A stretch of 64,000 bases of DNA from Cupriavidus sp. EM10 (GCF_018729255.1 NZ_CP076060.1:2666001-2730000), one strand, 5' to 3'; numbered from the stretch's first letter, positions 15,290 to 23,350 are shown. Translations and numbers: made by a program. Notes: generated by a model not told the origin, from the letters alone.

Positions 15290-16381
15290 ATGGCCGTACA
15301 GACCGAAGCCGTTGCCGCCACGCCATCGTTCTCGATGAGCATCTTCGAGCGCTACCTGACGGTGTGGGTGCTGCTGTGCATCGTCGCCGGCATCGCCCTG
15401 GGCCAGTTCGCGCCCGGCGCATTCCAGGCCGTCGGCCGCATGGAAGTGGCCCAAGTCAACCTCCCGGTCGGCCTGCTGATCTGGATCATGGTGATCCCCA
15501 TGCTGCTCAAGGTGGACTTCGGCGCGCTCGGCCAGGTCCGCCAGCACTGGCGCGGCATCGGCGTGACGCTGTTCGTCAATTGGGCGGTCAAGCCGTTCTC
15601 GATGGCGCTGCTGGCTTGGCTGTTCATCCGTCATGTCTTCGCCGACTGGCTGCCGGCCGATCAGATCGACAGCTACGTCGCCGGCCTGATCCTGCTGGCC
15701 GCCGCGCCCTGCACGGCGATGGTGTTCGTCTGGAGCCGGCTGACCGGCGGCGATCCGATGTTTACGCTGTCGCAGGTGGCCTTGAACGACACCATCATGG
15801 TGTTCGCCTTCGCGCCCATCGTCGCCCTGCTGCTCGGCCTGTCCTCGATCGTCGTGCCGTGGGACACCCTGCTGATCTCGGTGGTGCTCTACATCGTCAT
15901 CCCGGTCATCATCGCCCAGGTATGGCGCCGCTCGCTGCTGCGTCGTGGACAGGCAGCGTTCGACCGAGCGCTGGAACGCATCGGCCCACTGTCCATCGCC
16001 GCGCTGCTGTTGACCCTGGTGCTGCTGTTCGCCTTCCAGGGCCAGGCCATCCTGCAGCAGCCGCTGGTCATCGCCATGCTAGCCGTGCCGATCCTGATCC
16101 AGGTGTTCTTCAATTCCGGCCTGGCCTACTGGCTCAACCGCCGTGTCGGCGAGAAGCACAACATCGCCTGTCCCTCCGCGCTGATCGGTGCGTCCAACTT
16201 CTTCGAGCTGGCCGTGGCGGCCGCCATCAGTCTGTTCGGCTTCCACTCCGGCGCCGCGCTGGCCACCGTGGTCGGCGTGCTGATCGAGGTGCCGGTGATG
16301 CTGCTGGTGGTGCGCGTGGTCAACCGTTCCCGCGACTGGTACGAACAGGCCCCGCGCAATGTGGTGAGGCATCCGGCATGA
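15290..16381 (+). CDS. acr3: ACR3 family arsenite efflux transporter
   Basis: A 363-residue membrane protein with ten predicted helices. The signature LLAAAPCTAMVFVWSRLTGGDP contains the conserved Cys of helix 4, and GASNFFELAVAAAISLFG is the second half-site, both diagnostic of Acr3 permeases of the BASS superfamily. It exports arsenite from the cytoplasm using the proton motive force. The start is 9 nt after the arsC stop, and the stop codon overlaps the next gene by ATGA, indicating translational coupling. Confidence 0.93.
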   Translation: MAVQTEAVAATPSFSMSIFERYLTVWVLLCIVAGIALGQFAPGAFQAVGRMEVAQVNLPVGLLIWIMVIPMLLKVDFGALGQVRQHWRGIGVTLFVNWAVKPFSMALLAWLFIRHVFADWLPADQIDSYVAGLILLAAAPCTAMVFVWSRLTGGDPMFTLSQVALNDTIMVFAFAPIVALLLGLSSIVVPWDTLLISVVLYIVIPVIIAQVWRRSLLRRGQAAFDRALERIGPLSIAALLLTLVLLFAFQGQAILQQPLVIAMLAVPILIQVFFNSGLAYWLNRRVGEKHNIACPSALIGASNFFELAVAAAISLFGFHSGAALATVVGVLIEVPVMLLVVRVVNRSRDWYEQAPRNVVRHPA

Positions 16382-17208
16382 GCACCGTCACGATCTACCA
16401 CAACCCGGACTGCGGCACGTCGCGCAACACGCTGGCGCTGATCCGCGCCAGCGGCATCGAGCCCACAGTCATCGAGTACGTGAAAGCACCGCCCGACCGC
16501 GAGACCTTGAAGGCGCTGATTGCGCGGATGGGCATGCGCGTGCGGGATGTGTTGCGCGTCAAGGGAACGCCCTACAAGGAACTGAACCTGGATGCCGCGC
16601 ATTGGAGCGACGACCAGTTGATCGACCAGATGCTGGCGCACCCGATCCTCATCAATCGGCCCATCGTGGTGTCTCCCCTGGGCGTGCGGCTGTGTCGCCC
16701 TTCGGACATGGTGATCGAGCTGCTGCCGCAGCGACCGGCGGGCGAGATTTGCAAAGAAGACGGCACGACGCTCCTGGTGGACACGCCGATCGCCGGCAGT
16801 GACCCGGACCTTGCGCTGGCGCTGCACGAGGCCGGCCTTCCCACCGCCGACCTGACCGAGCCGGGGCGTCGCTTCTTCGCCTATGCCACCGTGTCAGGTG
16901 AGCGCGTGGGCTTCGGCGGCTTCGAGCATATGGGCCAGGACGTGCTGGTGCGCTCCCTGGTGGTTCTGCCACAAGCACGCCATCGCGGCACCGGCAGCGG
17001 CATGCTCGCAATATTGCTGCGCCGCGCCTTCGATGAAGGCGGACGCCAAGCCTGGTTGCTGACGACGACGGCAGCGCCGTTCTTCGAGCGTGCGGGCTTT
17101 AGTCCCGCGGAGCGCACTGCCGCGCCAGCGGCGATCCTTGCCACACGGCAGGCCGCGAGCTTGTGCCCTTCGAGTGCTGCGCTGCTTAGCCGCCGCATGA
17201 CGTTGTGA
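16378..17208 (+). CDS. Fusion of glutaredoxin-type arsenate reductase (ArsC) and ArsN2-like acetyltransferase
   Basis: A 276-residue two-domain protein. Residues 1-140 are ArsC of the R773 type: HNPDCGTSRNTL with the catalytic Cys12 and NRPIVVSPLGVRLCRP later. Residues about 145-265 are a GNAT acetyltransferase with the acetyl-CoA motif VRSLVVLPQARHRGTGSGML, matching ArsN2, which is found in ars operons and may acylate an arsenical or other substrate. The chain is continuous with no stop between the domains. The start ATG overlaps the acr3 stop. The fusion would couple arsenate reduction to a second step. An inverted repeat (17264-17286) follows and may terminate the operon. Confidence 0.85.
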   Translation: MSTVTIYHNPDCGTSRNTLALIRASGIEPTVIEYVKAPPDRETLKALIARMGMRVRDVLRVKGTPYKELNLDAAHWSDDQLIDQMLAHPILINRPIVVSPLGVRLCRPSDMVIELLPQRPAGEICKEDGTTLLVDTPIAGSDPDLALALHEAGLPTADLTEPGRRFFAYATVSGERVGFGGFEHMGQDVLVRSLVVLPQARHRGTGSGMLAILLRRAFDEGGRQAWLLTTTAAPFFERAGFSPAERTAAPAAILATRQAASLCPSSAALLSRRMTL

Positions 17209-17263
17209 TGCAGTCTCGCAAGACTGTGCCGGAGCGGGGATGAATCCGTAGATGGAACAAGCG

Positions 17264-17286
17264 CCGAAGGTCACTCAGACCTTCGG
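17264..17286 (+). terminator. Possible terminator of the ars operon
   Basis: Perfect 9-bp inverted repeat CCGAAGGTC-actca-GACCTTCGG, 55 nt after the last ars stop codon. There is no clear T run after it, so it is either a weak intrinsic terminator or a 3'-end stabilising stem. Confidence 0.5.
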
Positions 17287-17467
17287 CTGGAGAGGAAGCA
17301 AACCACCTGTGGGCTGCAAGCAGGCCAGGCCGTCGTCAAAGCCATTCGCTGCGTCAGCAATCTCACCCGGCCCGTTTCGTGGCTGGGGCCGGCATCCTCT
17401 GGCGTGTATCCACACACAAAGGGAACCCGTTTTTTCACCGGCGGGCACCGGCACCGAATACCGTCGA

Positions 17468-17530
17468 CCGCAAGCGGTCTCCTGGCACCTCGCAGCCTTG
17501 CGGGCCAAGGCGTCAGGAGACCGCTCGCGG
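17468..17530. other. Large nested stem-loop of unknown role
   Basis: Outer arms of 19 nt, CCGCAAGCGGTCTCCTGGC (17468-17486) and GTCAGGAGACCGCTCGCGG (17512-17530), pair with one mismatch and one wobble. An inner 6-bp stem GCCTTG/CAAGGC with a 5-nt loop (17495-17511) stacks directly against the second arm. It lies outside any gene. It could be a DNA recognition site, for example for strand transfer or recombination, or a folded RNA. Confidence 0.5.
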
Positions 17531-17730
17531 ATGGACGCGAACACCTCGATCAGCGGAACCGCGTCGAGCGCGATTCGATGGAGCAATGACCTTCTCGCCC
17601 TGTGGCGGTCTCGGGCCAGCAGGACGCGCACACCGTTGCAGAAGGGAACGCGCGCTGGGGAATCCCGCGGGGAGCGGGAGGTTTGCCCCGCCGTCGGCAG
17701 CAGCCGGCGTGGCAGAGGGAGACGTGGGCG

Positions 17731-19761
17731 TCAGTTCGCCCTGGAGCGCCGACGCGGCGTGCTGGATGGTCGGCGGGAGGCGCCGCGCTTGCCTGCCGCG
17801 GTATCTTCGACCGGCTGCGTGCCCTTGCAGTCCGGGTAGCGGCTGCAAGACCAGAACGCGCCGCTCTTGCCGCTGCGCTGGCGCATCGGTGAACCGCACT
17901 GCGGGCAGTTCGGCGCGGGCGGCAGCTTGAGGTCCAGCGTGGCGCCGCGGTACTGCCGCACGAGCTGGGCGACCCAGCTCGATTGCTTGGCGATGAAGGT
18001 GTCCAGCGTCATCTGGCCTGCCTCGATCATGTCCAACGCCTGCTCCCACACCGCCGTCGTGCCTGGGTCGGCGATGGCCGTCGGCACCGCGTCGATCAAC
18101 GTGAAGGCCGCATCCGATGCGCGGATGGCACGGCCCTTCGTCAAGAGATAACCGCGGGCCAAGAGCCCGCTGATGATGTTGGCGCGCGTCGCCTCGGTGC
18201 CGATGCCCGTGGTGTCCTTCAGCTTCTGCTTCAGGCGCGGATCGGTCACGAGTTTGGCGACGCCCTTCATGGCCTTGACCAGCTCGCCCTGCGTGTAGGG
18301 CTTGGGCGGCAGCGTCTTCAACGCCTTCAGTTCGACCTGGCCAACCTGGCAGGAAGTCCTAGCTTGCAGCGGCGGCAACACCTGGCCGCGCTGCGCGTCC
18401 TCGCCGTCCGTGTCGTCGGGCACCGACGCCGCCAGCACCTGGCGCCATCCAGCTACCGCGATCTGCTTGCCGACCGCCACCAGCGACTGCCCGTCGCACG
18501 TGAGCTGCGCCACCGTCCGGTCGAACTCGTGATGCGGCAGGAACTGCGCGAGGTAGTGGGCGCGGATCAGCCGGTAGACGGCCAGCTCCTTCTCGCTCAT
18601 CACCGAGAGATTGGCCGGTTCCAGCGTCGGAATGATGCCGTGGTGCGCCGTGACCTTGCCGTCGTTCCAGGCGCGCGAACGCTGCTGGTGATCCAGGCGG
18701 TCGATCAGCGGCCGCAGACCGGGATCGGTCTTGACCAGGCTGTCGAGGACGGCCGGCACCTCGGCCAGCATGCTCTCGGGCAGGTAGCCCGAATCCGAGC
18801 GCGGATACGTCGTCGCCTTGTGCGTCTCGTACAGCGCCTGGGCGATGTCCAGCGTTTCCTGCACGTCCAGGCCCAATTGCTTGGAGCACACCTCTTGCAG
18901 CGTGCCGAGGTCGAACGGCAGCGGCGGGCCTTCGCGCACGCGCTCGGTCTCCACCGACAGCACCTGGGCGGCGCCGGCCGCGCGCAGGCGCTCGCCGGCC
19001 TGCTGCGCCACCGGCTGCTGCAGGCAGCGGCCGGCCTCGTCGGTACTGCCCTGCGGCGGCGTCCAGCTTGCGACGAAGGTCTGGCCCGCATGCGAAAGCG
19101 CGACTTCGATGGCCCAGAACGGCACCGAGACGAAGCGTGCGATCTCGCGATCACGGTCTACGACCAGCTTGAGGGTCGGGGTCTGCACACGCCCGACCGA
19201 CAGCACGCCGGTGTAGCCGGCCTGGCGGCCCAGCAGCGTGAACAGGCGACTCAGGTTCATCCCGATCAACCAGTCGGCACGCGATCGGGCGAGCGCGGAG
19301 AAGTACAGCGGCAGCGTCTCGGCGGATGGCTTGAGTGCACCCAGCGCCTTGCGGATCGACGCATCGTTGAGCGCCGACAGCCACAGCCGCTGGATCGGGC
19401 CACGGTAGCCGCACAGCTCGATGATCTCGCGGGCGATCATCTCGCCTTCGCGATCAGCGTCGGTCGCGATCACCAGCTCGCCCGCCTTGGCGACGAGCTG
19501 CTGCACGACCTTGAACTGCGCCGCGGTCGCCGCCTTGGGCTCGACACGCCAGCGCTCGGGAAGAATGGGCAGTTGCTCGATGGCCCAGCGCTTGTACTGC
19601 TCGCCGTAGCCTTCGGGCGGAACCGCCTCGACCAGATGACCGATGCACCAGGTCACGACGACACCGGCACCACTGTAGCAGCCGTTGCCGCGTTGGCCGG
19701 CGCCCAGCACACGGGCGATGTCCTTGCCCTGGGACGGCTTCTCGCACAGGAACACGCGCAT
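17731..19761 (-). CDS. topB: ICE-encoded DNA topoisomerase III
   Basis: A 676-residue type IA topoisomerase. The Toprim metal site is DADREGE (101-107) and the active-site tyrosine is Y319 in TTYPRSDSGYLPE. The IGTEATRANIISGLLARGYL region completes the core. The C-terminal zinc ribbon CPQCGSPMRQ...CSRYPDCKG (about 625-655) is followed by a basic tail. It probably decatenates or relaxes ICE DNA during replication and transfer. Topoisomerase genes of this type neighbour ssb in ICEclc-type elements. Start ATG at 19761 with AAGGAGG. A palindrome (19971-19989) lies in its 275-nt leader. Confidence 0.92.
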   Translation of the reverse strand: MRVFLCEKPSQGKDIARVLGAGQRGNGCYSGAGVVVTWCIGHLVEAVPPEGYGEQYKRWAIEQLPILPERWRVEPKAATAAQFKVVQQLVAKAGELVIATDADREGEMIAREIIELCGYRGPIQRLWLSALNDASIRKALGALKPSAETLPLYFSALARSRADWLIGMNLSRLFTLLGRQAGYTGVLSVGRVQTPTLKLVVDRDREIARFVSVPFWAIEVALSHAGQTFVASWTPPQGSTDEAGRCLQQPVAQQAGERLRAAGAAQVLSVETERVREGPPLPFDLGTLQEVCSKQLGLDVQETLDIAQALYETHKATTYPRSDSGYLPESMLAEVPAVLDSLVKTDPGLRPLIDRLDHQQRSRAWNDGKVTAHHGIIPTLEPANLSVMSEKELAVYRLIRAHYLAQFLPHHEFDRTVAQLTCDGQSLVAVGKQIAVAGWRQVLAASVPDDTDGEDAQRGQVLPPLQARTSCQVGQVELKALKTLPPKPYTQGELVKAMKGVAKLVTDPRLKQKLKDTTGIGTEATRANIISGLLARGYLLTKGRAIRASDAAFTLIDAVPTAIADPGTTAVWEQALDMIEAGQMTLDTFIAKQSSWVAQLVRQYRGATLDLKLPPAPNCPQCGSPMRQRSGKSGAFWSCSRYPDCKGTQPVEDTAAGKRGASRRPSSTPRRRSRAN

Positions 19762-20036
19762 GAAGCCTCCTTGGAAGTGTGCGGTTCATCGGATGGCCCC
19801 AGCTTGGCCGGGCCAGCGGAGGACGGCAGCAAGGAAGCCGATCGGCGCAGACACCGCTTTGTGATCGGCAGACGATGCGTTGCCGCAGCGGCATGCGCGG
19901 CACTGCAACGGCTGGCGCAGCGAGGGCGTAGTTTCGGGAGGGCGGCTGGAATTCGGTGGAACACCCTGGCGCTATCCCCTGGGGATAGCTGGTGCATGGC
20001 GGGCGTCTGACGGTTGCTACAGCCGCCCCCTCGGAA
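19762..20036. other. Leader of the topoisomerase gene with one palindrome
   Basis: A 275-bp non-coding gap between ssb and topB. It holds the palindrome at 19971-19989 and otherwise only unremarkable GC-rich sequence. Confidence 0.5.
19971..19989. repeat. Palindrome GCTATCCCC-T-GGGGATAGC
   Basis: A perfect 9-bp inverted repeat with a one-base centre in the leader of the topoisomerase gene. The same core CTATCCCC-N-GGGGATAG occurs three times at 21.93-22.12 kb in the leader of the TIGR03761/DUF3158/ssb operon. The shared location suggests an operator for an ICE regulator or a regulatory hairpin. Confidence 0.6.
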
Positions 20037-20485
20037 TCAGCCCTTGGCCTTGGTTTCCTTCGGCGCCTTCGTCCCCTTGGTCTCCTTCGGCGGCGGTACT
20101 GCGGCCTCGGGTTCCAGCGTCCTGGCGCTGAGGGTCACGGCCTGGATGCGGTACGGCAGAATGCCGATGCGGCGGGCCTCGATTTGAAGGTCGTGCGCTC
20201 GTTGTCGTCGGCGTCCTCCCACTCGTCCTTCACCGTGCGGCCTTCTACCAGCACGCGCATGCCCTTCTGGTACAGGTCTTTCCAGTGGTCGGCGTCGCGG
20301 TGCCACAGCTCCACCGGCGCCCAGAAGCCGCCGCGGTCCTCGAATTCGCCGTCCTTCTTCGGGATCGGGTTGTCGAAGTAGACGTTCAGGCGCAGCAGCC
20401 GACGCGGCTCGTCGTTGCCGTTGGGGAATTCGCGGTAGTCCGGCGCAGAACCGATGTTGCCCTCGCCGACGAAGTGCGTGCTCAT
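20037..20485 (-). pseudogene. ssb: Single-stranded DNA-binding protein, interrupted by a one-base frameshift
   Basis: Residues 1-100 (MSTHFVGEGNIGSAPDYREF, LLRLNVYFDNPIPKKDGEF, WAPVELWHRDADHWKDLYQKGM) encode the ICE-type SSB OB fold from ATG 20485. The remainder (IEARRIGILPYRIQAV and a Lys/Thr-rich tail) is in another frame; restoring one A in the AAA run near 20185 (TTT on the plus strand) joins them as TFKIEARR. The restored length is about 150 residues. The protein would bind transferred single strands and partner the topoisomerase. Its ATG overlaps the DUF3158 stop (ATGA). I consider the lesion a probable consensus error. Confidence 0.8.
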
Positions 20486-21033
20486 GGTGACTCCTTGGGG
20501 GTGGTGGATGGAACGGACGCGGCATGCCCGTGGACACGTCGCAGGTAAGCCGCTTCGGCCTGAGCGGCCTTGCTGGCGCACTCCTGGGCCTGGCGGCCCA
20601 GCGTGTGAAGGAGGCTGATCTGCATGTTCAAAGCGATGCGCTGCAGCTCCATCGCGTACAGGTCGTCGATCAGCGAGGCCGGCGTCGCCGGGCGGTCGAG
20701 CAGCGATTCCCACAGCGCCACGCCCATGGAAGAACGGTCGTGGTTGCGCCAGCGCAGGAAGGTCGTGCCTGCGCCAGTGGTCTGCTGGGCCAGTTGCACG
20801 TCGAGCAACGTGAAGGGATAGGCCCGCGCCTGTTGCAGCACGCGCCGCTGCGCCAGGCCGATCAAGTCGTCGCGCAGTGCCGTGCATTGGTTGGCCCAGG
20901 TCTCCAGACTCCCCTTACCTTTAAAAGGCTGTAAAAGGCCTTTTAGGTAGGGGCCGTGTTCTAGGCGCTGGAAGTCCGCCTGTTCCAGCGGCAGGAAGCG
21001 CGCCGGTTGGCCGGTGGAAGACGATGCTGTCAT
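20482..21033 (-). CDS. DUF3158 family ICE protein
   Basis: A 183-residue soluble, largely helical protein with the DUF3158 features FLPLEQADFQRLEHGPYLKGLLQPFKGKG and FLRWRNHDRSSMGVALWESLL. The family occurs next to ssb and TIGR03761 genes in ICEs and has no assigned activity; a role with SSB in single-strand processing is inferred from position. It is coupled on both sides by ATGA overlaps, to TIGR03761 upstream and to ssb downstream. The N-terminal part has an AT-rich patch (near 20920-20945), unusual for this GC-rich element. Confidence 0.8.
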   Translation of the reverse strand: MTASSSTGQPARFLPLEQADFQRLEHGPYLKGLLQPFKGKGSLETWANQCTALRDDLIGLAQRRVLQQARAYPFTLLDVQLAQQTTGAGTTFLRWRNHDRSSMGVALWESLLDRPATPASLIDDLYAMELQRIALNMQISLLHTLGRQAQECASKAAQAEAAYLRRVHGHAASVPSTTPKESP

Positions 21034-21809
21034 GCCTTCGTGCCTTCGCCGTCATGGTCGTGGTCGTCGTCCGCCACGTCGGCTGCGCCAGCGCTGGGTG
21101 CCGCATCGGGGGCTGCACCCGGCTTGCCCGACCGCCGTGCGATCGGTGGCGCAAAGCGCGAGCGGCGCGTGCCTTCGAGCACGTCCTGCGGCAACTCGCC
21201 GAACTTCTCCAGCGCCGCCCGCGCCACCGCGTTCTTCGAGGCGAAGTCGTCGCGCGTCGCGCCGGAGTAGCGGTACTGCTGTGCCAGCGAGAACAGGCTG
21301 CGCAGCGCATGCGCGCCGTCGTTGAGCCAGCGTTCCAGCGTGCTGCGGTCGATCAGCGCGGTGTGGTGGGCGAGGATCAGCTTGCGGGCCAGGTCGTCGT
21401 AGTCGGCCAGCAGGTACACCGCCATGAAGCCGAGTTGCGCATTGACGAACAGCGGCAGCTTCACAGGCTGCACGTTCATGTTCTCGCCCAGCGACAGCGC
21501 GGGCGGCACGTCGGCCAGCGCCTGGTCCACCTGCTCACGCAGCGCCTGCAAGCTGGCCTTGGTCTGCGTCAGCTTGTCCTCGATGCGCAGCATCCAGAAG
21601 TCCGAGTAGGGGTCGTCCTGCTCGGCGCCGCGCTTCATCTTGTTCATCACGCTGATGTAGCCGTTCAGGCCGATGATCCCGGTCCGGCCCTCGGCGGGCG
21701 CTCGGCCATGCCAGATGCGTGAAGCGTGGTGGGTGTGCAGCGTCAGCGACATCGCGCTGCGCAGCGATCCGAGATTCAACTGCAGGGGCGGCTGGGATTC
21801 GTTGGCCAT
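21030..21809 (-). CDS. TIGR03761 (PFL_4669) family integrating conjugative element protein
   Basis: A 259-residue protein. LHTHHASRIWHGRAPAEGRTGIIGLNGYISVMNKMKRGAEQDDPYSDFWMLRIEDKL and YRYSGATRDDFASKN are typical of TIGR03761. The C-terminal about 40 residues are acidic and His/Asp-rich. Function unknown; consistently encoded with DUF3158 and ssb. It is the first gene of that operon, and its 308-nt leader holds three copies of a palindromic repeat (21929-22115). Its stop overlaps the DUF3158 start by ATGA. Confidence 0.82.
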   Translation of the reverse strand: MANESQPPLQLNLGSLRSAMSLTLHTHHASRIWHGRAPAEGRTGIIGLNGYISVMNKMKRGAEQDDPYSDFWMLRIEDKLTQTKASLQALREQVDQALADVPPALSLGENMNVQPVKLPLFVNAQLGFMAVYLLADYDDLARKLILAHHTALIDRSTLERWLNDGAHALRSLFSLAQQYRYSGATRDDFASKNAVARAALEKFGELPQDVLEGTRRSRFAPPIARRSGKPGAAPDAAPSAGAADVADDDHDHDGEGTKA

Positions 21810-22117
21810 GATGACGACTCGCGGTAAGGGAACGAGCCGCCAGCATCGGCATCGCCCGGAAGGGCGTCAGTCAACAAACCGCAGCGGGTGCGTCCCCCGT
21901 TGTCGTCCCGGAAGGCCGTGTGTTCCGTCTATCCCCAGGGGATAGCTGCCGTCACGGGCGATGAAGACGCGACTGAGCCGGACGGCGCGGAAGGCGGCGT
22001 GTTCCATCTATCCCCTGGGAATAGGTCCGCACCGGGCTGCGACGATGTGACGCATGACAGCACCGAAGCCGATGGCTGGAAGGCTTCGTGTCCCAGCTAT
22101 CCCCTGGGGATAGCTGC
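21810..22117. other. Leader region with three palindromic repeats
   Basis: A 308-bp gap between STY4528 and TIGR03761. Three units of 79-89 bp each carry a palindrome preceded on the plus strand by GTGTTCC or GTGTCCC. No credible gene was seen. The repetition gives short spurious open frames on both strands. Confidence 0.6.
21929..22115. repeat. Three-copy palindromic repeat array, core CTATCCCC-N-GGGGATAG
   Basis: Copies are at 21929-21945 (perfect), 22008-22024 (one mismatch, GGGAATAG) and 22095-22115 (10-bp arms AGCTATCCCC/GGGGATAGCT). Spacing is 79 and about 89 bp. Each is preceded by GTGTTCC or GTGTCCC and flanked by AAGGC-type sequence, so the whole units are degenerate direct repeats. 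A fourth palindrome is at 19971. Multiple operator sites in the promoter of the ssb operon is the simplest explanation. Confidence 0.6.
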
Positions 22118-23347
22118 TCAGGAATCGCCGAGCGTCGAACGCAGTTTCGCCAGGTAGGCCCGCGCCGCCTCGCGGCCAGGGCCGTTCGGCGCAGGCGGTG
22201 GCGGTGCAGAGGGTGCGGGTGCGGCTGGACGTGGCGGCGTCGATGGCGAGCCGCCTTCGCCGGCCCAGGCCTTGAACTCGCCGCGGATGGCTTTCTGGAT
22301 GATGCCGAACAGGTAGCCGGCCGGGTTGCGCACCGCGCTGTTGCGGCAGCGTGCATCCCATTCGTCCAGCACCGCCTGCCGCAGTGACTCGTCCACCTGC
22401 TGCAAGGCCACCAGCGCGCCGCTTTGTTGCTCGTCCTTCAGGCGCAACAGACGCTCGGGCAGGCGCAGGTGTTGCAGCGCCTTCGCGCGCGGTACTGTAC
22501 GTACTTGATTTATACGATCCATACGTACAGTACGGTCCTCCTTCGGATTCCGAAGTGAGCCGTCTGGCGCGGGTTTCGGCCCAGCTTCGGATTCCGAAGA
22601 CGTGGCTTCGAGATTCCGAAGCAGGCCGTCCTGGCCTTCTTCGGATTCGTGATCCACAGGGTCTTGTGGATAACTCGCATCAGCCCATTCGCTGCGTGTC
22701 ATGCGCTGTGCCAGCACCTGCAGGCGCGTGGGCAGCGTGCGGCCGTTGAGCATCGGGTCTTCGGCGATCTCCCGCAGCGTGTTCATGCCGACGATCTGCA
22801 CCGCCTTCGCGGCATGGGTCAGCGCCTGGCTGACCAGGCCCAGGTAGTCGGGGTCGAGCTGCATCGCCTCGAAGGGCGTCAGCGGCTCGTCGTGCAGGAC
22901 ATAAAGGTTGCCGAGGATGCGGCCGGTCTTCGGATCGCGGCGCCGCCGCACCAGGCTCAGCCAGCGCGTCAGCCGCAGCAGCGTCAAGGCGCGCGCCACG
23001 GTCTCGTGCGAGGCCTGCGCCGCGCAGGGCATCGAGGCGAGGTAGGGGCGAAGCTGGTCGTAGGTCGGGAAGGTCGTCACGCCGTCGTCGTTGAGCTGCA
23101 GGCGGAACACCTGCCAGGCATTGCGCTCCAGCGGCGTCAGGCGCCGATCGAGGAACAGCGCAAGCGGCACGCTCTCATGGCGGTTGCCGCTGTAGAGGAA
23201 GCCCTCGCTGGCCGGCGCAGCAGCTTGCGCCGTGGTCGTGCCGTGCCCGGCCGGCTGCGCGGGGGGCAACAGTTGCCGCAGCGCGTCGTCGAATAACGCG
23301 GACAGCGCAACGGGGCCATCGCGCCGTGGTGCGCCGCCCGTCGCCAT
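22118..23347 (-). CDS. STY4528 family ICE replication-type protein
   Basis: A 409-residue protein. The N-terminal domain (LFLDRRLTPLERNAWQVFRLQL, FPTYDQLRPYL, ETVARALTLLRLTRWLSLVRRRRDPKTGRILGNLYVLHDEPLT) is a winged-helix replication-initiator-like region typical of STY4528. A low-constraint linker (about 245-300) is built from palindromic DNA repeats (22492-22660). The C-terminal domain has RNPAGYLFGIIQKAIRGEFKAWA and a proline-rich tail. These proteins are annotated as pathogenicity-island replication proteins; the function is presumed. It starts 3 nt after the DUF2857 stop and is probably part of the alpA-led operon. Confidence 0.8.
   Translation of the reverse strand: MATGGAPRRDGPVALSALFDDALRQLLPPAQPAGHGTTTAQAAAPASEGFLYSGNRHESVPLALFLDRRLTPLERNAWQVFRLQLNDDGVTTFPTYDQLRPYLASMPCAAQASHETVARALTLLRLTRWLSLVRRRRDPKTGRILGNLYVLHDEPLTPFEAMQLDPDYLGLVSQALTHAAKAVQIVGMNTLREIAEDPMLNGRTLPTRLQVLAQRMTRSEWADASYPQDPVDHESEEGQDGLLRNLEATSSESEAGPKPAPDGSLRNPKEDRTVRMDRINQVRTVPRAKALQHLRLPERLLRLKDEQQSGALVALQQVDESLRQAVLDEWDARCRNSAVRNPAGYLFGIIQKAIRGEFKAWAGEGGSPSTPPRPAAPAPSAPPPPAPNGPGREAARAYLAKLRSTLGDS
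22492..22660. repeat. Cluster of palindromes inside the STY4528 gene
   Basis: A perfect 12-bp inverted repeat GTACTGTACGTA (22492-22503) and TACGTACAGTAC (22522-22533) is followed by CTTCGGATTCCGAAG at 22541-22555 and 22585-22599, a variant CTTCGAGATTCCGAAG at 22606-22621, and a half copy near 22638. They lie in the linker-encoding part of the gene. Iteron-like or protein-binding sites for the encoded protein are a possibility. Confidence 0.6.
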
Positions 23348-23350
23348 GAC

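Larger units (their letters stand above)
17209..17730. other. Gene-poor junction between ars operon and topoisomerase gene
   Basis: A 522-bp stretch with the ars terminator-like repeat (17264-17286) at the left and a large stem-loop (17468-17530). A minus-strand open frame of 118 codons at 17275-17631 shows no recognisable family, and its codon pattern overlaps the big hairpin, so I do not call it a gene. Near 17400-17440 the sequence is less GC-rich than its surroundings. It is probably the right-hand junction of the ars insertion. Confidence 0.55.

Noticed and set aside
15364..16377. Open frame that runs from inside acr3 into the ArsC-ArsN2 gene
   Set aside because: Only the part after ATG 16378 is protein-like. 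The upstream part overlaps acr3 and is a shadow frame that happens to be open.
17275..17631. Minus-strand 118-codon frame as a hypothetical gene after topoisomerase III
   Set aside because: No ribosome-binding site, no family resemblance, and half of it is the large stem-loop; it is better treated as non-coding.
17983..20010. Long plus-strand open frame antisense to topoisomerase III
   Set aside because: It is a GC-rich shadow frame full of Arg, Gln and Leu, with no motif, while the minus-strand frame carries the complete topoisomerase signature.
21929..22115. CRISPR array suspected from repeated palindromes
   Set aside because: Only three copies, units of 79-89 bp whose spacers also resemble one another, and no cas genes. 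The units are degenerate repeats, not a CRISPR.
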